A stretch of DNA of 64,000 nucleotides from Rotaria macrura (Eukaryota > Rotifera > Eurotatoria > Philodinida > Philodinidae): assembly GCA_900239685.1 (NCBI GenBank), contig OENT01000218.1, forward strand, positions 62,001 to 126,000. Reading direction: 5' to 3'. This document shows positions 55,601 to 64,000 of this stretch, piece by piece (the first letter of the stretch is position 1; each line of letters begins with the position of its first letter). A model generated the notes under the pieces. The model worked only from the letters and a program-made list of their open reading frames with translations, ran no database searches and was not told the DNA's origin. The translations under genes and the position numbers were made by a program.

Positions 55601-58600
55601 TACCTGAGAGCATATTCTATAAAATAGAACTTGCTAAAGCTGGTTTTGTTCTATCTCGATCAACCAACAAAAACTCAATTATAAAATTTATGCAAGATCA
55701 AACCAACAATGGAATACAATTACCAATTGATACGGTTAATGCTCTAGAAAATGAAACTGATAACGAAGATGCTTTACAAGTATTGTACAATATATCAAAA
55801 AACAAACAAATCATACAATATGATTTGCTGAATAAGTTAATTGAACGTTTCAATCCAAACAGTGATCAATTCATTTTAATTGGTGTCTTTGAAAATGTAG
55901 CAAAAAATAATCAAACATTATCCACTGAACTTTTAAATAAATTAAAAACGGCATTGAATAGAAAACAAATTGAAGATAAAGTGCTTTCAATATTTGTATA
56001 TTTGGCACAAAAGGGTGAAAAGCTATGTCATGATATAATCCAGAAAATATTGGAAAAAATTTTAGATGAAGAAGACATTATGTTGAAACTAGAACTTGTG
56101 AGCGCACTTGGATCGTTGATAGAAACTCATCACTCCGATATTAAACAATACCAGCCACAAACAGAGAAAATCTTAGTAAATGGAATCAATTCAAATAATG
56201 TTAACTTACAAAAGATATGCATTCATGTATTAAGAATATTAGCTCGATTTGTAAAGGTTAATTCAAGTTTATTCGATGCAGTCATAACAATTGGTACAAA
56301 TCTATCTTGTGATAAAACAATAAAAGAGGAAATTTATTCCTTATTTACATTTATGGAACAAAATAATAGTGAATTGACGAGTAAATATAAAGCGAAAATT
56401 CAACTGGCTAACTTAGAATGTCGATCGAATAGTGAACTATTGAATAAATTAAAAGCATATGCATATGATGCAGATGGTTTATTAGAACAAAATTACAATC
56501 AATTAAAAAATATAATTGATCAAGATTTTCAATTACAAGAAAAAGCTTTAGAAATTTTACACTTATTGAAATCAAAAAATAAAATGACTGATGATCTTAT
56601 TGAAAGTATTGTACTATTATATGAGAGTACCGACTCCAGAAATATAAAAGATTCTTGCTCAAAATTACTGGAAGATGCAAATCGTAGTGGAAAAAGCTTG
56701 AATTACAAAGCAGCCGAAATCGTTGACGAGAGCATGAAAAACAGTGATGTTGATGAAATAAAACAGACATTTTCTAAAAGCAATCTATACACAGAATTAA
56801 AAACACAATATCAATTAAATGATGAACAAATTAGAGAAGTGTTAAAAGTTTCCAAAGTAAAAATTAACATTTTAGATATACAAAATGTAGAAGAGCTCGT
56901 TCAAATGTTAATAATAAACAATCCGTCTTATTATGATAATCAAGAGTTCGTTTTTCTTATTGAACAAGCTTTATTAACAAACCAAAGCAAAGAAATTGCA
57001 TTACCATGCTATTGTCGCATAATTAAAGAGAGAAAATATCAAAAAGTTGTAGAAGTTCTGGACAAATTAGTTAAAACCCAAAATGAAACATCATTATTGC
57101 CATTTCTCATTGAATCAATTTATCATTCATTGAAATATAGTCATTTATCTGAAAGTTGCATAACACTCTTAGAAAATAATCTTGATCATAATGATCAATT
57201 GATTCGAAGTTTTTCGTTCAAAGGATTAAGAATGATTCTTAGTAAAAATGAAAAATCTCAACGATTTCAAGATTGGTGCGATCTCACAATAGAAAACTTA
57301 TCAAATGCTGGAGTACACATAGAAAAAGTTAAAACGTATTTGGATGTATTAGAGATAGTCGTTTCGCTGGAGTTTATTGATTTACATGTATTTAAGAAAA
57401 ATGACAGAGAAAAATGGACAAGAGAACTTATTATATCAAGTTTATTTGAACATTTCAAAGCATGTGACACTGAACAGATCGATTTCTACAGTAATTGGTT
57501 TATAATTGAAGAAAAATTCATGTATTACAAATCTGTTAAAATGTTGAGTTTAATTATGCAAAGAGTCCTGAATTTCACATCAATTACAGAGATTATTGAT
57601 ATATTTATATGTATCCGTACAAGATTATATGATGATGTAATGATTATTTTAAATAATCATGAATTTCCCTATAATACATTCAAAGAAGACTGGTGTATGG
57701 AAATGATGAAAAATCGATTAATAAATAAAAACATTGGTGAAAATTATTTGAATCGACTTTGTAAAAATGTTTGTGAAGAATTCAATATTAAATTTATTGA
57801 AAGCCTTTTCAAGTGTATATCGTGTATAGATAATTTACGAAAATTTGAAGATGTGATTAAATTTTGTTCGAGCAAAACTCTGAATTTAAACAACTTGTGT
57901 TTTCAAAATGTTGATATTACTCAATTAAAGAGTCTACTTGAAGCCAAACATATATGCAATAAAATAAATTCAAACGATGAAAAACAAAGTTATAGAGATG
58001 TCTTATTTAACAATTTATGTTTATTAATTAAAAAGAAATGGACATTTGATCAACTTGATGAGCTAACAGAATCATTTAATTCGATGAATTTAAATCGAAA
58101 ACTTGAAAATTATATAAGTATATTAGAACTGATCAATCAATACAATTTATCTTCTTCACAATATAAGAAATGTAGTCAGTTGATTCGAGAATCGAGCACT
58201 TTTATTCAATTGTTAAAAGGATTAAATAAACTGGTTATTGAAAATAATTTTCAATTAAAAGAAAAAGTCAAAAGTCCAACAGAATTATTAAATGAATTGG
58301 AAGAATCTAATAAAAATAATTCAGCTTTAGTCCATTATATACGAACAGAATTGTCCAAAGAATTAGAAGAAATAAAGAGAGAAGACTTAAAGTCATTAAT
58401 TGAATATAAACAATTGCCAATAGTTAAATGGGGCGTTAAACAAATTAATCATTGGTCAGCCAAGATTAAATCAACAGGAGAACAATTTAGCAACGTGGAA
58501 GCAATTGCTGTTATAAAACGAGCCAATTTTCTATTTACTGGTTATAACTTGACTGATACACAAATATTGTGCAGTTTAATAGCATTAAACACTAAATCGA

Positions 58601-61600
58601 AGACTAGAGGCAAATTATTACAAGTCGCTACTGGTGAAGGTAAATCGACAATTGTATGTATACTGGCAATAATAAATGCATTGAAAAAGAAACAAGTTCA
58701 TGTTATTACCAGTTCACCTGTATTGGCAGAAAGGGATAGCAAACAAAAAATGAAATTATTTAAAATGTTTCACTTGACTTGTAGTGATAATAATGATAAA
58801 ACAGTTTATTTATATGGTCGCAAAGATTGTTATACAGCTGATATTGTCTATGGTGAAGTGTCACAATTTCAATTCGATACATTAAGAGATCAATATAGTA
58901 TGTTGGGTACACTTGGTAATGGAAAATTTGAAATAGCTATAGTCGATGAAGTTGATAGTATGCTTATTGATGATAGCTCAAAAATTGCACGTCTTTCATC
59001 AACAGTTGCCGGAATTGATTATTTTCAAGTTATTTATGTTTACATTTGGCAAAGATTATTAACAGTTAAGGAAAGATTTATCATGTTTAATAACAAAATG
59101 TATATGGTTAATGGGAAGGTCGGATTTGAAAATGGAAAAATTTTATTGGAAAATCTGGATAATAATAATAATATCCTCAAAATACCCGATTTGGAAAGTT
59201 ATGTTTCAAAAAATAAAGATATCAGTGATATAGGAGAAGTCATCAATGGTGATTTAGATGACTATTTGAAAAAATGCTTAGATGAATATTTAGCTAGTCT
59301 AATCAATGAGAAAAAACTTGAAATTCCACAGAATTATAAAGAATTTTATGAAACTCAAAAACCCAAATGGATACATAATGCGATCGAAGCACTAAATTAT
59401 CAAGAGAATATACATTATGTCGTACAAGAAGGTCAAATAAAGCCAGTTGACTATTATAGTACCGGCATTGTACAAAGTTCAACGAATTGGAGTGATGGTT
59501 TACATCAATTTTTACAAATCAAACATAACTTAAAAATGACTTCGGAAACATTTACGACCAACTTTTTATCAAATATTGGCTTTATAAATAATTATAAGAA
59601 TATGTATGGTCTAACTGGTACACTTGGTTCAGAAAAAGCAAAAAAAGTATTGCAAGAGGTCTATGATGTCGATTTAGTCAATGTTCCACAATTACGTCAG
59701 AAACAATATCTCGAACTAGAAACCATCGTTACTCAAGAGGAAACTAAATGGGTAGAACAAATATGTTCAACAGTATTAATTGAAACGAAAAAAGATAGAG
59801 GTGTATTGATTATCTGTGAGAATATCGCTCATGCAAACAGACTTGGTGATCTATTGAAAACTCAACATAGATCAACTGCCGTCAAACTCTATACAATGAA
59901 TAATATGAATCAAGAGAAACATGTCGAAAAAATCTTACCTGGTGAAATAATCATTGCAACAAATTTAGCTGGAAGAGGAACCGATATACGTACAGATGAA
60001 ATCGAAGAATTCGGCGGTTTGCATGTTGTCTTAACATTTATGCCAAATAACCAACGTGTCGAAGATCAAGCATTTGGACGAACAGCGAGACAAGGCAAAC
60101 GTGGCACTGGATTGATGATTTTAAATTCAATGAATTTAATCGATTATAATCATGTAAATACTGCTGAAGTCAAATTGCAAAGAGATGTAATCGAATCAAA
60201 TATGTTAAACGAATTTCAAAATAATGAACTGAAACTGATTCAAATAAAAGATAAACTATTTAAACAATTCTGTACATTTTTAAATGAAGAAATTCGTCAT
60301 AAAATTCGATATAACCAAGGATACTTTCAAGCAAGTTTGAATGCGGTAACAGATGTATTAAAAACTGTTATCCCAACTGTTTATGAGACAAGTATAATTG
60401 CAGCTGCTGAAGAAGAATGGGCAATGTTCTTAAGAAAATTGGATGATAATACTATACGATTAGATAAAGCAGAACAAGAATGTAACAAATTGATTGATCA
60501 ATTGAGAAAACATTACAACGAAGAGAAGATTATTAAAAATTCATATTATCATACAGTGATTGGAAATGATATTATTATGAATGAATGGTCAATACGTAAC
60601 TCTTCAAAAGCTAAACGTGCTTTGACTCATTTTGAGAAAGCTGTTCAATTAGATGAAGCTGCTTCTGGTGCAGCACATTTAGGTATAGCTTGGTGTGCAC
60701 TTATAATTCAAGATGAGAATTATAAAAAGAAAGCACTTGAATCATTTGAGAAATCATTAAAAATCTTATCGAATGAAATGGCAATGCTAAATTCAATGCA
60801 ATTACTTTTGGAACAAAAGCAACCGACGTTTACTGGTAGTGAACTGTATAAACAGTTCATGACGAAAGCAACGGTTTTAGGTACATATTTAAATAGTGTT
60901 CAAGGTAATATCGGTGCAATTAAGAAATCTTTGAGACTTATTGATTTGATTGAAATTAAACAACAATTGAATAGCAATGTCTTAGAAAAGATTGAGTATT
61001 ATTATGAACGTGAAAGAAATAGCAACAAAAAATTAGAAATTAAAATGGATAAGAACGCAGATTATACTTTAATATTCAATGACTTAACATGGAGAGAAGA
61101 TAGTGGTAAAATTGATCAAGCATGGGAAACTATAAAGAATGCATACGACAAAGGTTTATTACCATCTTCATACCATGACATATCTATTACATTGAAACAA
61201 GCAGAATTAGATAGAATAAAAGCAATTTTCAATCCAAATAAAGAATGTCTGGATTTGACGAAAGAATCAGCTATAGATAAACTTAAAAGCGAGCGAAGTA
61301 TGTGGAATACACTTCGCGTAACAAGTTCATACCAAGTTGACTTGAAAATTATACATAGTGATAACAAAACTGAAGAATTTAAAAATAAACAAATGAATGA
61401 ACTTATTACATTGATTGAAGCAAAAACGGATGATACACTTCGATTTAACATCATTATTAAAGATGCAAATGTGAATGAAGTGAATAAACATTTCAAAAAT
61501 ACAGCTAATGATCCTGCAAATCTTCAAGTTGATTTTGATCGTTTAGATTTTGAGAGTATTGATGAAAAACTCTCTTCAATCAAAGCCAAGTCTATAAACA

Positions 61601-64000
61601 TCGAAATGGCCTTGACTAAATCAATACTTTTGCCAATTATTGATCGCAACAAAGGTATACATACTGCAAAAGTATGTGTCACTGAACAGAAATTGTATGA
61701 AACAGTAAATCGAAATGAATTAATGAAAAGAGTAATAGAGCTTAAAAATGATGATTCATATTTTTATATCAAACTTGAATCATTGCAAACTGATCAAATT
61801 AGAAACATTATATGTGACTGTAAAGAAATATCATTTAATATTTCATTTATTGGCATAGATTTTTATGACAGTATTAATGGTCTTAATGGTCAAGCAAATT
61901 TTCATTTTAACAATTTAAGCAAGACAACATCAGAAATAATAATAAAAGATCTTCGTAAAGAGAATATCGAATTCTCTCTCGAATTTCAATGTTTGAAAGA
62001 TCACGGAGTTGAATATATTGTTATGCATGCAAATCTCGATCAAGAAAATATACAAATAAGTAAAGTAAAAAATATAATGGAATTATACACAAAAGGTTCT
62101 ATGCCTACTGTTGAACTGAATGAATTTACAGCAAAAGGTATTGAATATATGATCGAAATTAATGAGAAACGATTTGTTCCTTGGAGAAGTGTAGTAGCTG
62201 TGGCCATATTGGGATCTCTTCAAATTATTGCTGGAGGTGTTCTTATTGCTACTGGATTTGGTTCTACTGTAGGAATGGGTCTAATAACTGAAGGTATAGC
62301 TGATATGTTCACTGCCTATAGAGCATTTAGCAATAGACAATTCAACTGGGGAGATTATTGTAAACAGAAGGCTGTCAGTTTAGTTATTTCTGCTGTTTCG
62401 ATGGGTTATTCCAAGCTTAAAGATGCTGGGAAAGGTGTCAAGAATTTAGTTGGATCGGTTGGTACAGAAGCACTAGAGCAAGCAGGAACGCAAGTTGCAA
62501 CAAATGCAAAAACAATAGGTCAAACAGTTGCTCAGACTGGCAAAAATCTTAAAAGTCTTGCATTCAAATATACCAGTGTTAAAGGAGGTGAAGCAGTTGT
62601 GAGAGAAGGTCTCAACAGTGGTATACAGTATTTATCGACATTTTCATTTGATTTGATTAAACCACGAATATCCGAATCAGTTCAATCGAAAATTCGAGCG
62701 ACATTTTCTAAACCTGATTTGACATATTTGTTACGAAAAATGTATGCGTTGGATTTACAAACCAAGTCAAAAATATTACAATGTAAAGTAGATCAAATTG
62801 TTGCCGATACAATAAATCCACAACACAGTTTCGCCCGTAGACAATGGGATTCAATTGGTGGACCGTTGCTCAAAGGTGTTTTGGCAGATGTCCAAAATTA
62901 TGGTAGTGCCATTAGTATGGCAATTAGAATTATCGGTACGTTAAATGGTCTATACGCATTACAAACGTTAATTGATAACGTATACATGGAGTTGGTTAAG
63001 AAACTTTCACAAATTGACAAAAATACAATGACTATCACGCTCATCTTACATCGAAATCTGAAGATTGATAAAGAAATTGCAAGAAATGCTGTGAATAAAC
63101 TTAAAGAATTTAACATTATTGACGAAAATGATAATTTAAAACTTTCGTCTTACTATGATGTTAGTGATGAATGCAAGAAATTGAAACTTAAAATAGATGA
63201 ATTCAATCGAAAAGAAGAAAATCAAAATGATGTTGCCCAGTTTATGAAATCATTTTGTGATAATTATATGCAAGTTGAATATGATTCATTTAGTATAATC
63301 AGTAAATCTGTTGCTGACAAAATAACTGAACAATTAATACAAATAATTGAATCGCACTTAATACAACCATGGTCAACATTAGCAGTTAGCAGTATAACAG
63401 ATGGTATTTCAAAGAGAATTCAAAATAATTACTTGGTTAATAAAGACCAAAACTCAGATAGTCACAACGAGGATCAAAAGAAATATGATGAACTTAAAAA
63501 TAAAACCAATTTAACAGAAGAAGAAAAAATATTTATGAAAAATTATGGCAGATACAGAACATTTACTGAGCAAATAAATTATAATGCTAAAGATTATTGT
63601 ATTGCATATAGTCAATGCGAAATTATTTACTACTCGCAGCAAGCAACATTAGACAGCAAAAATGAACATGAAGCATTAGACAGTAAAACACAAAAACATA
63701 TAGACGAAGTCAAGAATGATAAGCCGGCAGATCTTTCGGATATGATGGCAATGGCTGCTGAGAATGGTATAACCATTAAAATAGTCGATGATCCGGCATA
63801 CGAACCTACTGAGGAAGATGTAGCAAAATGTACAAAGATTATTGTCTATACGAAAGGAGAAACGAACAATGAAGGAAAAACAGGCATAGGACATTATCAG
63901 CTTAAGTTAGAAAACGGAGACGTCGTCAATGTGCCTAGTATCAACAATAATTGTGGGTATGCTGTGATTCAAAAAATATTACAAAATCAAGGTGTCGATA
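52609..64000 (+). CDS. Giant SecA-domain protein (3' end beyond the window)
   Basis: One frame without stop or intron from ATG 52609 to the window edge: at least 3797 residues. Residues 1 to about 1930 are Asn/Lys/Ile/Leu-rich and helical, probably alpha-solenoid repeats. From about 1980 a SecA-type DEAD motor follows: LTDTQILCSLIAL, Walker A ATGEGKST (2007-2014), VHVITSSPVLAERDS, DIVYGEVSQFQFD, Walker B IVDEVDSMLID (DEVD at 2113), MYGLTGTLGSE, ATNLAGRGTDI (about 2450-2460) and QAFGRTARQGKRGTG (2487-2501). All key residues are present, so ATPase activity is plausible. Next are TPR-like helices (about 2665-2730), a Gly-rich hydrophobic segment (about 3195-3260) and, at the edge, GHYQL (His3762) and NNNCGYAVI (Cys3782), possibly protease-like. 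SecA drives protein export in bacteria and plastids; rotifers have neither system, so the role here is unknown. SecA-domain giants occur in other rotifers (from memory). Confidence 0.9.
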   Translation, partial: MFSETFKTLLKTVTKCKTKDESQPTKEPLRLRKVIRTVIAVRKFQKLESDKFKRSIECEFDKTVAINELKRSYKQGKLFHLEESKKFAYYIRKFTITFDELRHVHENLINQFSKYLKGLDGNIDEQVQSFLYLSLKYLTQNSEQLIKEIQYSDVIDLIKRCKDEYVKTELVYTLAYMTEKSILDKQLINELSSLVLNNFDINEDAKGFLLTRLEICKSVDRIDQLKTEHRFKSAGKSNGNQKMNKLVVTKTIQTVKSSYNNKESEETKMVFLNLSDALRNRNRMLNVKTTLEKIDTVNDTSGDDRSMWRSTWGECVNFYSLVVSQGQALKSDDKDNYLPTKLFGWHVCINTNVLPHGPLRIRRRTKVYSFFINRMIAATLLRASKKQQLNSDAIDKLMMCATDLDSFVSIALHCNDNMVDLVVNALYDDYYEFKGLNEPDMAVLFIKTIMDRTIEVVTHQGWLYNSTEVKRKQFNKNELTQIIKTEINQLRLDSLNAIHNCSIRNKQVLTKDRIQKIQKCLINDQENDAKFTKLIFQIMKIADSTNAIDYKRTFEAYIDVLVRGKRGNHEMIIDFLNNQAKDAKRSQELFTDEVLSKLIDLLNSDAYDAQIKEDIVKIINNYLEHETSKALGDEHLELLIQYVQDPSNSSTNLINSMLTSILIIAEKNNLLSNRIVKKLIDNIEYFGENSSNYILLILSRVIHEKNYIRNQQDLEKISFKLESNDVVQLNNDSKITFAQRSEQNQHCNQISLLTANLILLSIQKRVQITNKTICNLVLALNNDDKQTKIISSKCIYLLSKYASLENDAVNQMKDFLNDQVYDVSVYILAAYSYGLVKLAALSVRINVMHMDNLSSLFLSQHLKLGVTDFADEINVNILEIFKFEAEKQEFEDKNVFALFDSILSLNENYSTNILEILQIYTKRYTIPASTIQALENTLGFPEQFEKAILIFHNVIRNGQPVTNKILQILADNLYMSINTRRRYNSFKLLEKARQNQDLPESIFYKIELAKAGFVLSRSTNKNSIIKFMQDQTNNGIQLPIDTVNALENETDNEDALQVLYNISKNKQIIQYDLLNKLIERFNPNSDQFILIGVFENVAKNNQTLSTELLNKLKTALNRKQIEDKVLSIFVYLAQKGEKLCHDIIQKILEKILDEEDIMLKLELVSALGSLIETHHSDIKQYQPQTEKILVNGINSNNVNLQKICIHVLRILARFVKVNSSLFDAVITIGTNLSCDKTIKEEIYSLFTFMEQNNSELTSKYKAKIQLANLECRSNSELLNKLKAYAYDADGLLEQNYNQLKNIIDQDFQLQEKALEILHLLKSKNKMTDDLIESIVLLYESTDSRNIKDSCSKLLEDANRSGKSLNYKAAEIVDESMKNSDVDEIKQTFSKSNLYTELKTQYQLNDEQIREVLKVSKVKINILDIQNVEELVQMLIINNPSYYDNQEFVFLIEQALLTNQSKEIALPCYCRIIKERKYQKVVEVLDKLVKTQNETSLLPFLIESIYHSLKYSHLSESCITLLENNLDHNDQLIRSFSFKGLRMILSKNEKSQRFQDWCDLTIENLSNAGVHIEKVKTYLDVLEIVVSLEFIDLHVFKKNDREKWTRELIISSLFEHFKACDTEQIDFYSNWFIIEEKFMYYKSVKMLSLIMQRVLNFTSITEIIDIFICIRTRLYDDVMIILNNHEFPYNTFKEDWCMEMMKNRLINKNIGENYLNRLCKNVCEEFNIKFIESLFKCISCIDNLRKFEDVIKFCSSKTLNLNNLCFQNVDITQLKSLLEAKHICNKINSNDEKQSYRDVLFNNLCLLIKKKWTFDQLDELTESFNSMNLNRKLENYISILELINQYNLSSSQYKKCSQLIRESSTFIQLLKGLNKLVIENNFQLKEKVKSPTELLNELEESNKNNSALVHYIRTELSKELEEIKREDLKSLIEYKQLPIVKWGVKQINHWSAKIKSTGEQFSNVEAIAVIKRANFLFTGYNLTDTQILCSLIALNTKSKTRGKLLQVATGEGKSTIVCILAIINALKKKQVHVITSSPVLAERDSKQKMKLFKMFHLTCSDNNDKTVYLYGRKDCYTADIVYGEVSQFQFDTLRDQYSMLGTLGNGKFEIAIVDEVDSMLIDDSSKIARLSSTVAGIDYFQVIYVYIWQRLLTVKERFIMFNNKMYMVNGKVGFENGKILLENLDNNNNILKIPDLESYVSKNKDISDIGEVINGDLDDYLKKCLDEYLASLINEKKLEIPQNYKEFYETQKPKWIHNAIEALNYQENIHYVVQEGQIKPVDYYSTGIVQSSTNWSDGLHQFLQIKHNLKMTSETFTTNFLSNIGFINNYKNMYGLTGTLGSEKAKKVLQEVYDVDLVNVPQLRQKQYLELETIVTQEETKWVEQICSTVLIETKKDRGVLIICENIAHANRLGDLLKTQHRSTAVKLYTMNNMNQEKHVEKILPGEIIIATNLAGRGTDIRTDEIEEFGGLHVVLTFMPNNQRVEDQAFGRTARQGKRGTGLMILNSMNLIDYNHVNTAEVKLQRDVIESNMLNEFQNNELKLIQIKDKLFKQFCTFLNEEIRHKIRYNQGYFQASLNAVTDVLKTVIPTVYETSIIAAAEEEWAMFLRKLDDNTIRLDKAEQECNKLIDQLRKHYNEEKIIKNSYYHTVIGNDIIMNEWSIRNSSKAKRALTHFEKAVQLDEAASGAAHLGIAWCALIIQDENYKKKALESFEKSLKILSNEMAMLNSMQLLLEQKQPTFTGSELYKQFMTKATVLGTYLNSVQGNIGAIKKSLRLIDLIEIKQQLNSNVLEKIEYYYERERNSNKKLEIKMDKNADYTLIFNDLTWREDSGKIDQAWETIKNAYDKGLLPSSYHDISITLKQAELDRIKAIFNPNKECLDLTKESAIDKLKSERSMWNTLRVTSSYQVDLKIIHSDNKTEEFKNKQMNELITLIEAKTDDTLRFNIIIKDANVNEVNKHFKNTANDPANLQVDFDRLDFESIDEKLSSIKAKSINIEMALTKSILLPIIDRNKGIHTAKVCVTEQKLYETVNRNELMKRVIELKNDDSYFYIKLESLQTDQIRNIICDCKEISFNISFIGIDFYDSINGLNGQANFHFNNLSKTTSEIIIKDLRKENIEFSLEFQCLKDHGVEYIVMHANLDQENIQISKVKNIMELYTKGSMPTVELNEFTAKGIEYMIEINEKRFVPWRSVVAVAILGSLQIIAGGVLIATGFGSTVGMGLITEGIADMFTAYRAFSNRQFNWGDYCKQKAVSLVISAVSMGYSKLKDAGKGVKNLVGSVGTEALEQAGTQVATNAKTIGQTVAQTGKNLKSLAFKYTSVKGGEAVVREGLNSGIQYLSTFSFDLIKPRISESVQSKIRATFSKPDLTYLLRKMYALDLQTKSKILQCKVDQIVADTINPQHSFARRQWDSIGGPLLKGVLADVQNYGSAISMAIRIIGTLNGLYALQTLIDNVYMELVKKLSQIDKNTMTITLILHRNLKIDKEIARNAVNKLKEFNIIDENDNLKLSSYYDVSDECKKLKLKIDEFNRKEENQNDVAQFMKSFCDNYMQVEYDSFSIISKSVADKITEQLIQIIESHLIQPWSTLAVSSITDGISKRIQNNYLVNKDQNSDSHNEDQKKYDELKNKTNLTEEEKIFMKNYGRYRTFTEQINYNAKDYCIAYSQCEIIYYSQQATLDSKNEHEALDSKTQKHIDEVKNDKPADLSDMMAMAAENGITIKIVDDPAYEPTEEDVAKCTKIIVYTKGETNNEGKTGIGHYQLKLENGDVVNVPSINNNCGYAVIQKILQNQGVD

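Noticed and set aside
61116-63894. Minus-strand frames opposite the SecA-like gene
   Set aside because: Antisense of a long AT-rich coding sequence; hydrophobic Phe/Ile/Ser-rich peptides with no domain.

Overview
The window reads as nuclear DNA from a small invertebrate, most likely a bdelloid rotifer. It is AT-rich, and its conserved animal genes are cut by very short introns (53-64 bp in several cases). Its gene content (METTL24-like copies, F-box/LRR-type proteins, kinesin-light-chain-like TPRs, a rhodopsin-type GPCR and a giant SecA-domain protein) matches families I know to be expanded in bdelloids. The species call is an inference. There are two assembly gaps (20127-20543 and 32306-32416) and scattered single N bases.

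Layout. 1-2600: nothing recognised. 2727-11616: a compact block of ordinary host genes. On the minus strand are a calmodulin-like EF-hand gene and a DNAJB6-type co-chaperone gene that appears to have two alternative last exons. Across a divergent intergenic region, on the plus strand, are an FBXO42 (F-box plus Kelch) gene and, 56 bp behind it, an ATG8/GABARAP gene whose product ends directly on the lipidation glycine. Exon joins were worked out by hand from reading frame and splice signals and agree with the known families. 11617-17300: mostly gene-poor, with a decayed TPR gene. 17340-32880: a direct segmental duplication carrying two intact METTL24-like genes about 12 kb apart, with a broken F-box/LRR gene and several non-coding elements between them. 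33000-35380: a GPCR pseudogene split by a degenerate Tc1-type transposon.

36275-52510 is an accessory region almost free of genes. It is packed with non-autonomous, inverted-repeat DNA elements, many nested in one another. A recurrent type has CCCAGG-like ends and an interior made of dense, degenerate copies of one short motif in both orientations; the motif differs between elements (ACGG, TACGG, TCCGGA, GACTAG, CGGATT and others). The 43667-51138 interval is a nest of at least five inverted repeat layers.

52609-64000 (open at the right edge) is one uninterrupted reading frame of at least 3797 codons. It encodes a long alpha-solenoid-like N-terminal half, a complete SecA-type DEAD motor, TPR-like helices, a hydrophobic glycine-rich segment and a possible thiol-protease-like motif at the edge. 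A SecA motor in an animal with no plastid, in an intronless gene of this size, is the most unusual coding feature here.

The host genes do not form one pathway. Chaperone (DNAJB6-like), ubiquitin-ligase adaptor (FBXO42) and autophagy (ATG8) genes do sit together within 8 kb, a protein-quality-control neighbourhood that may be coincidental.
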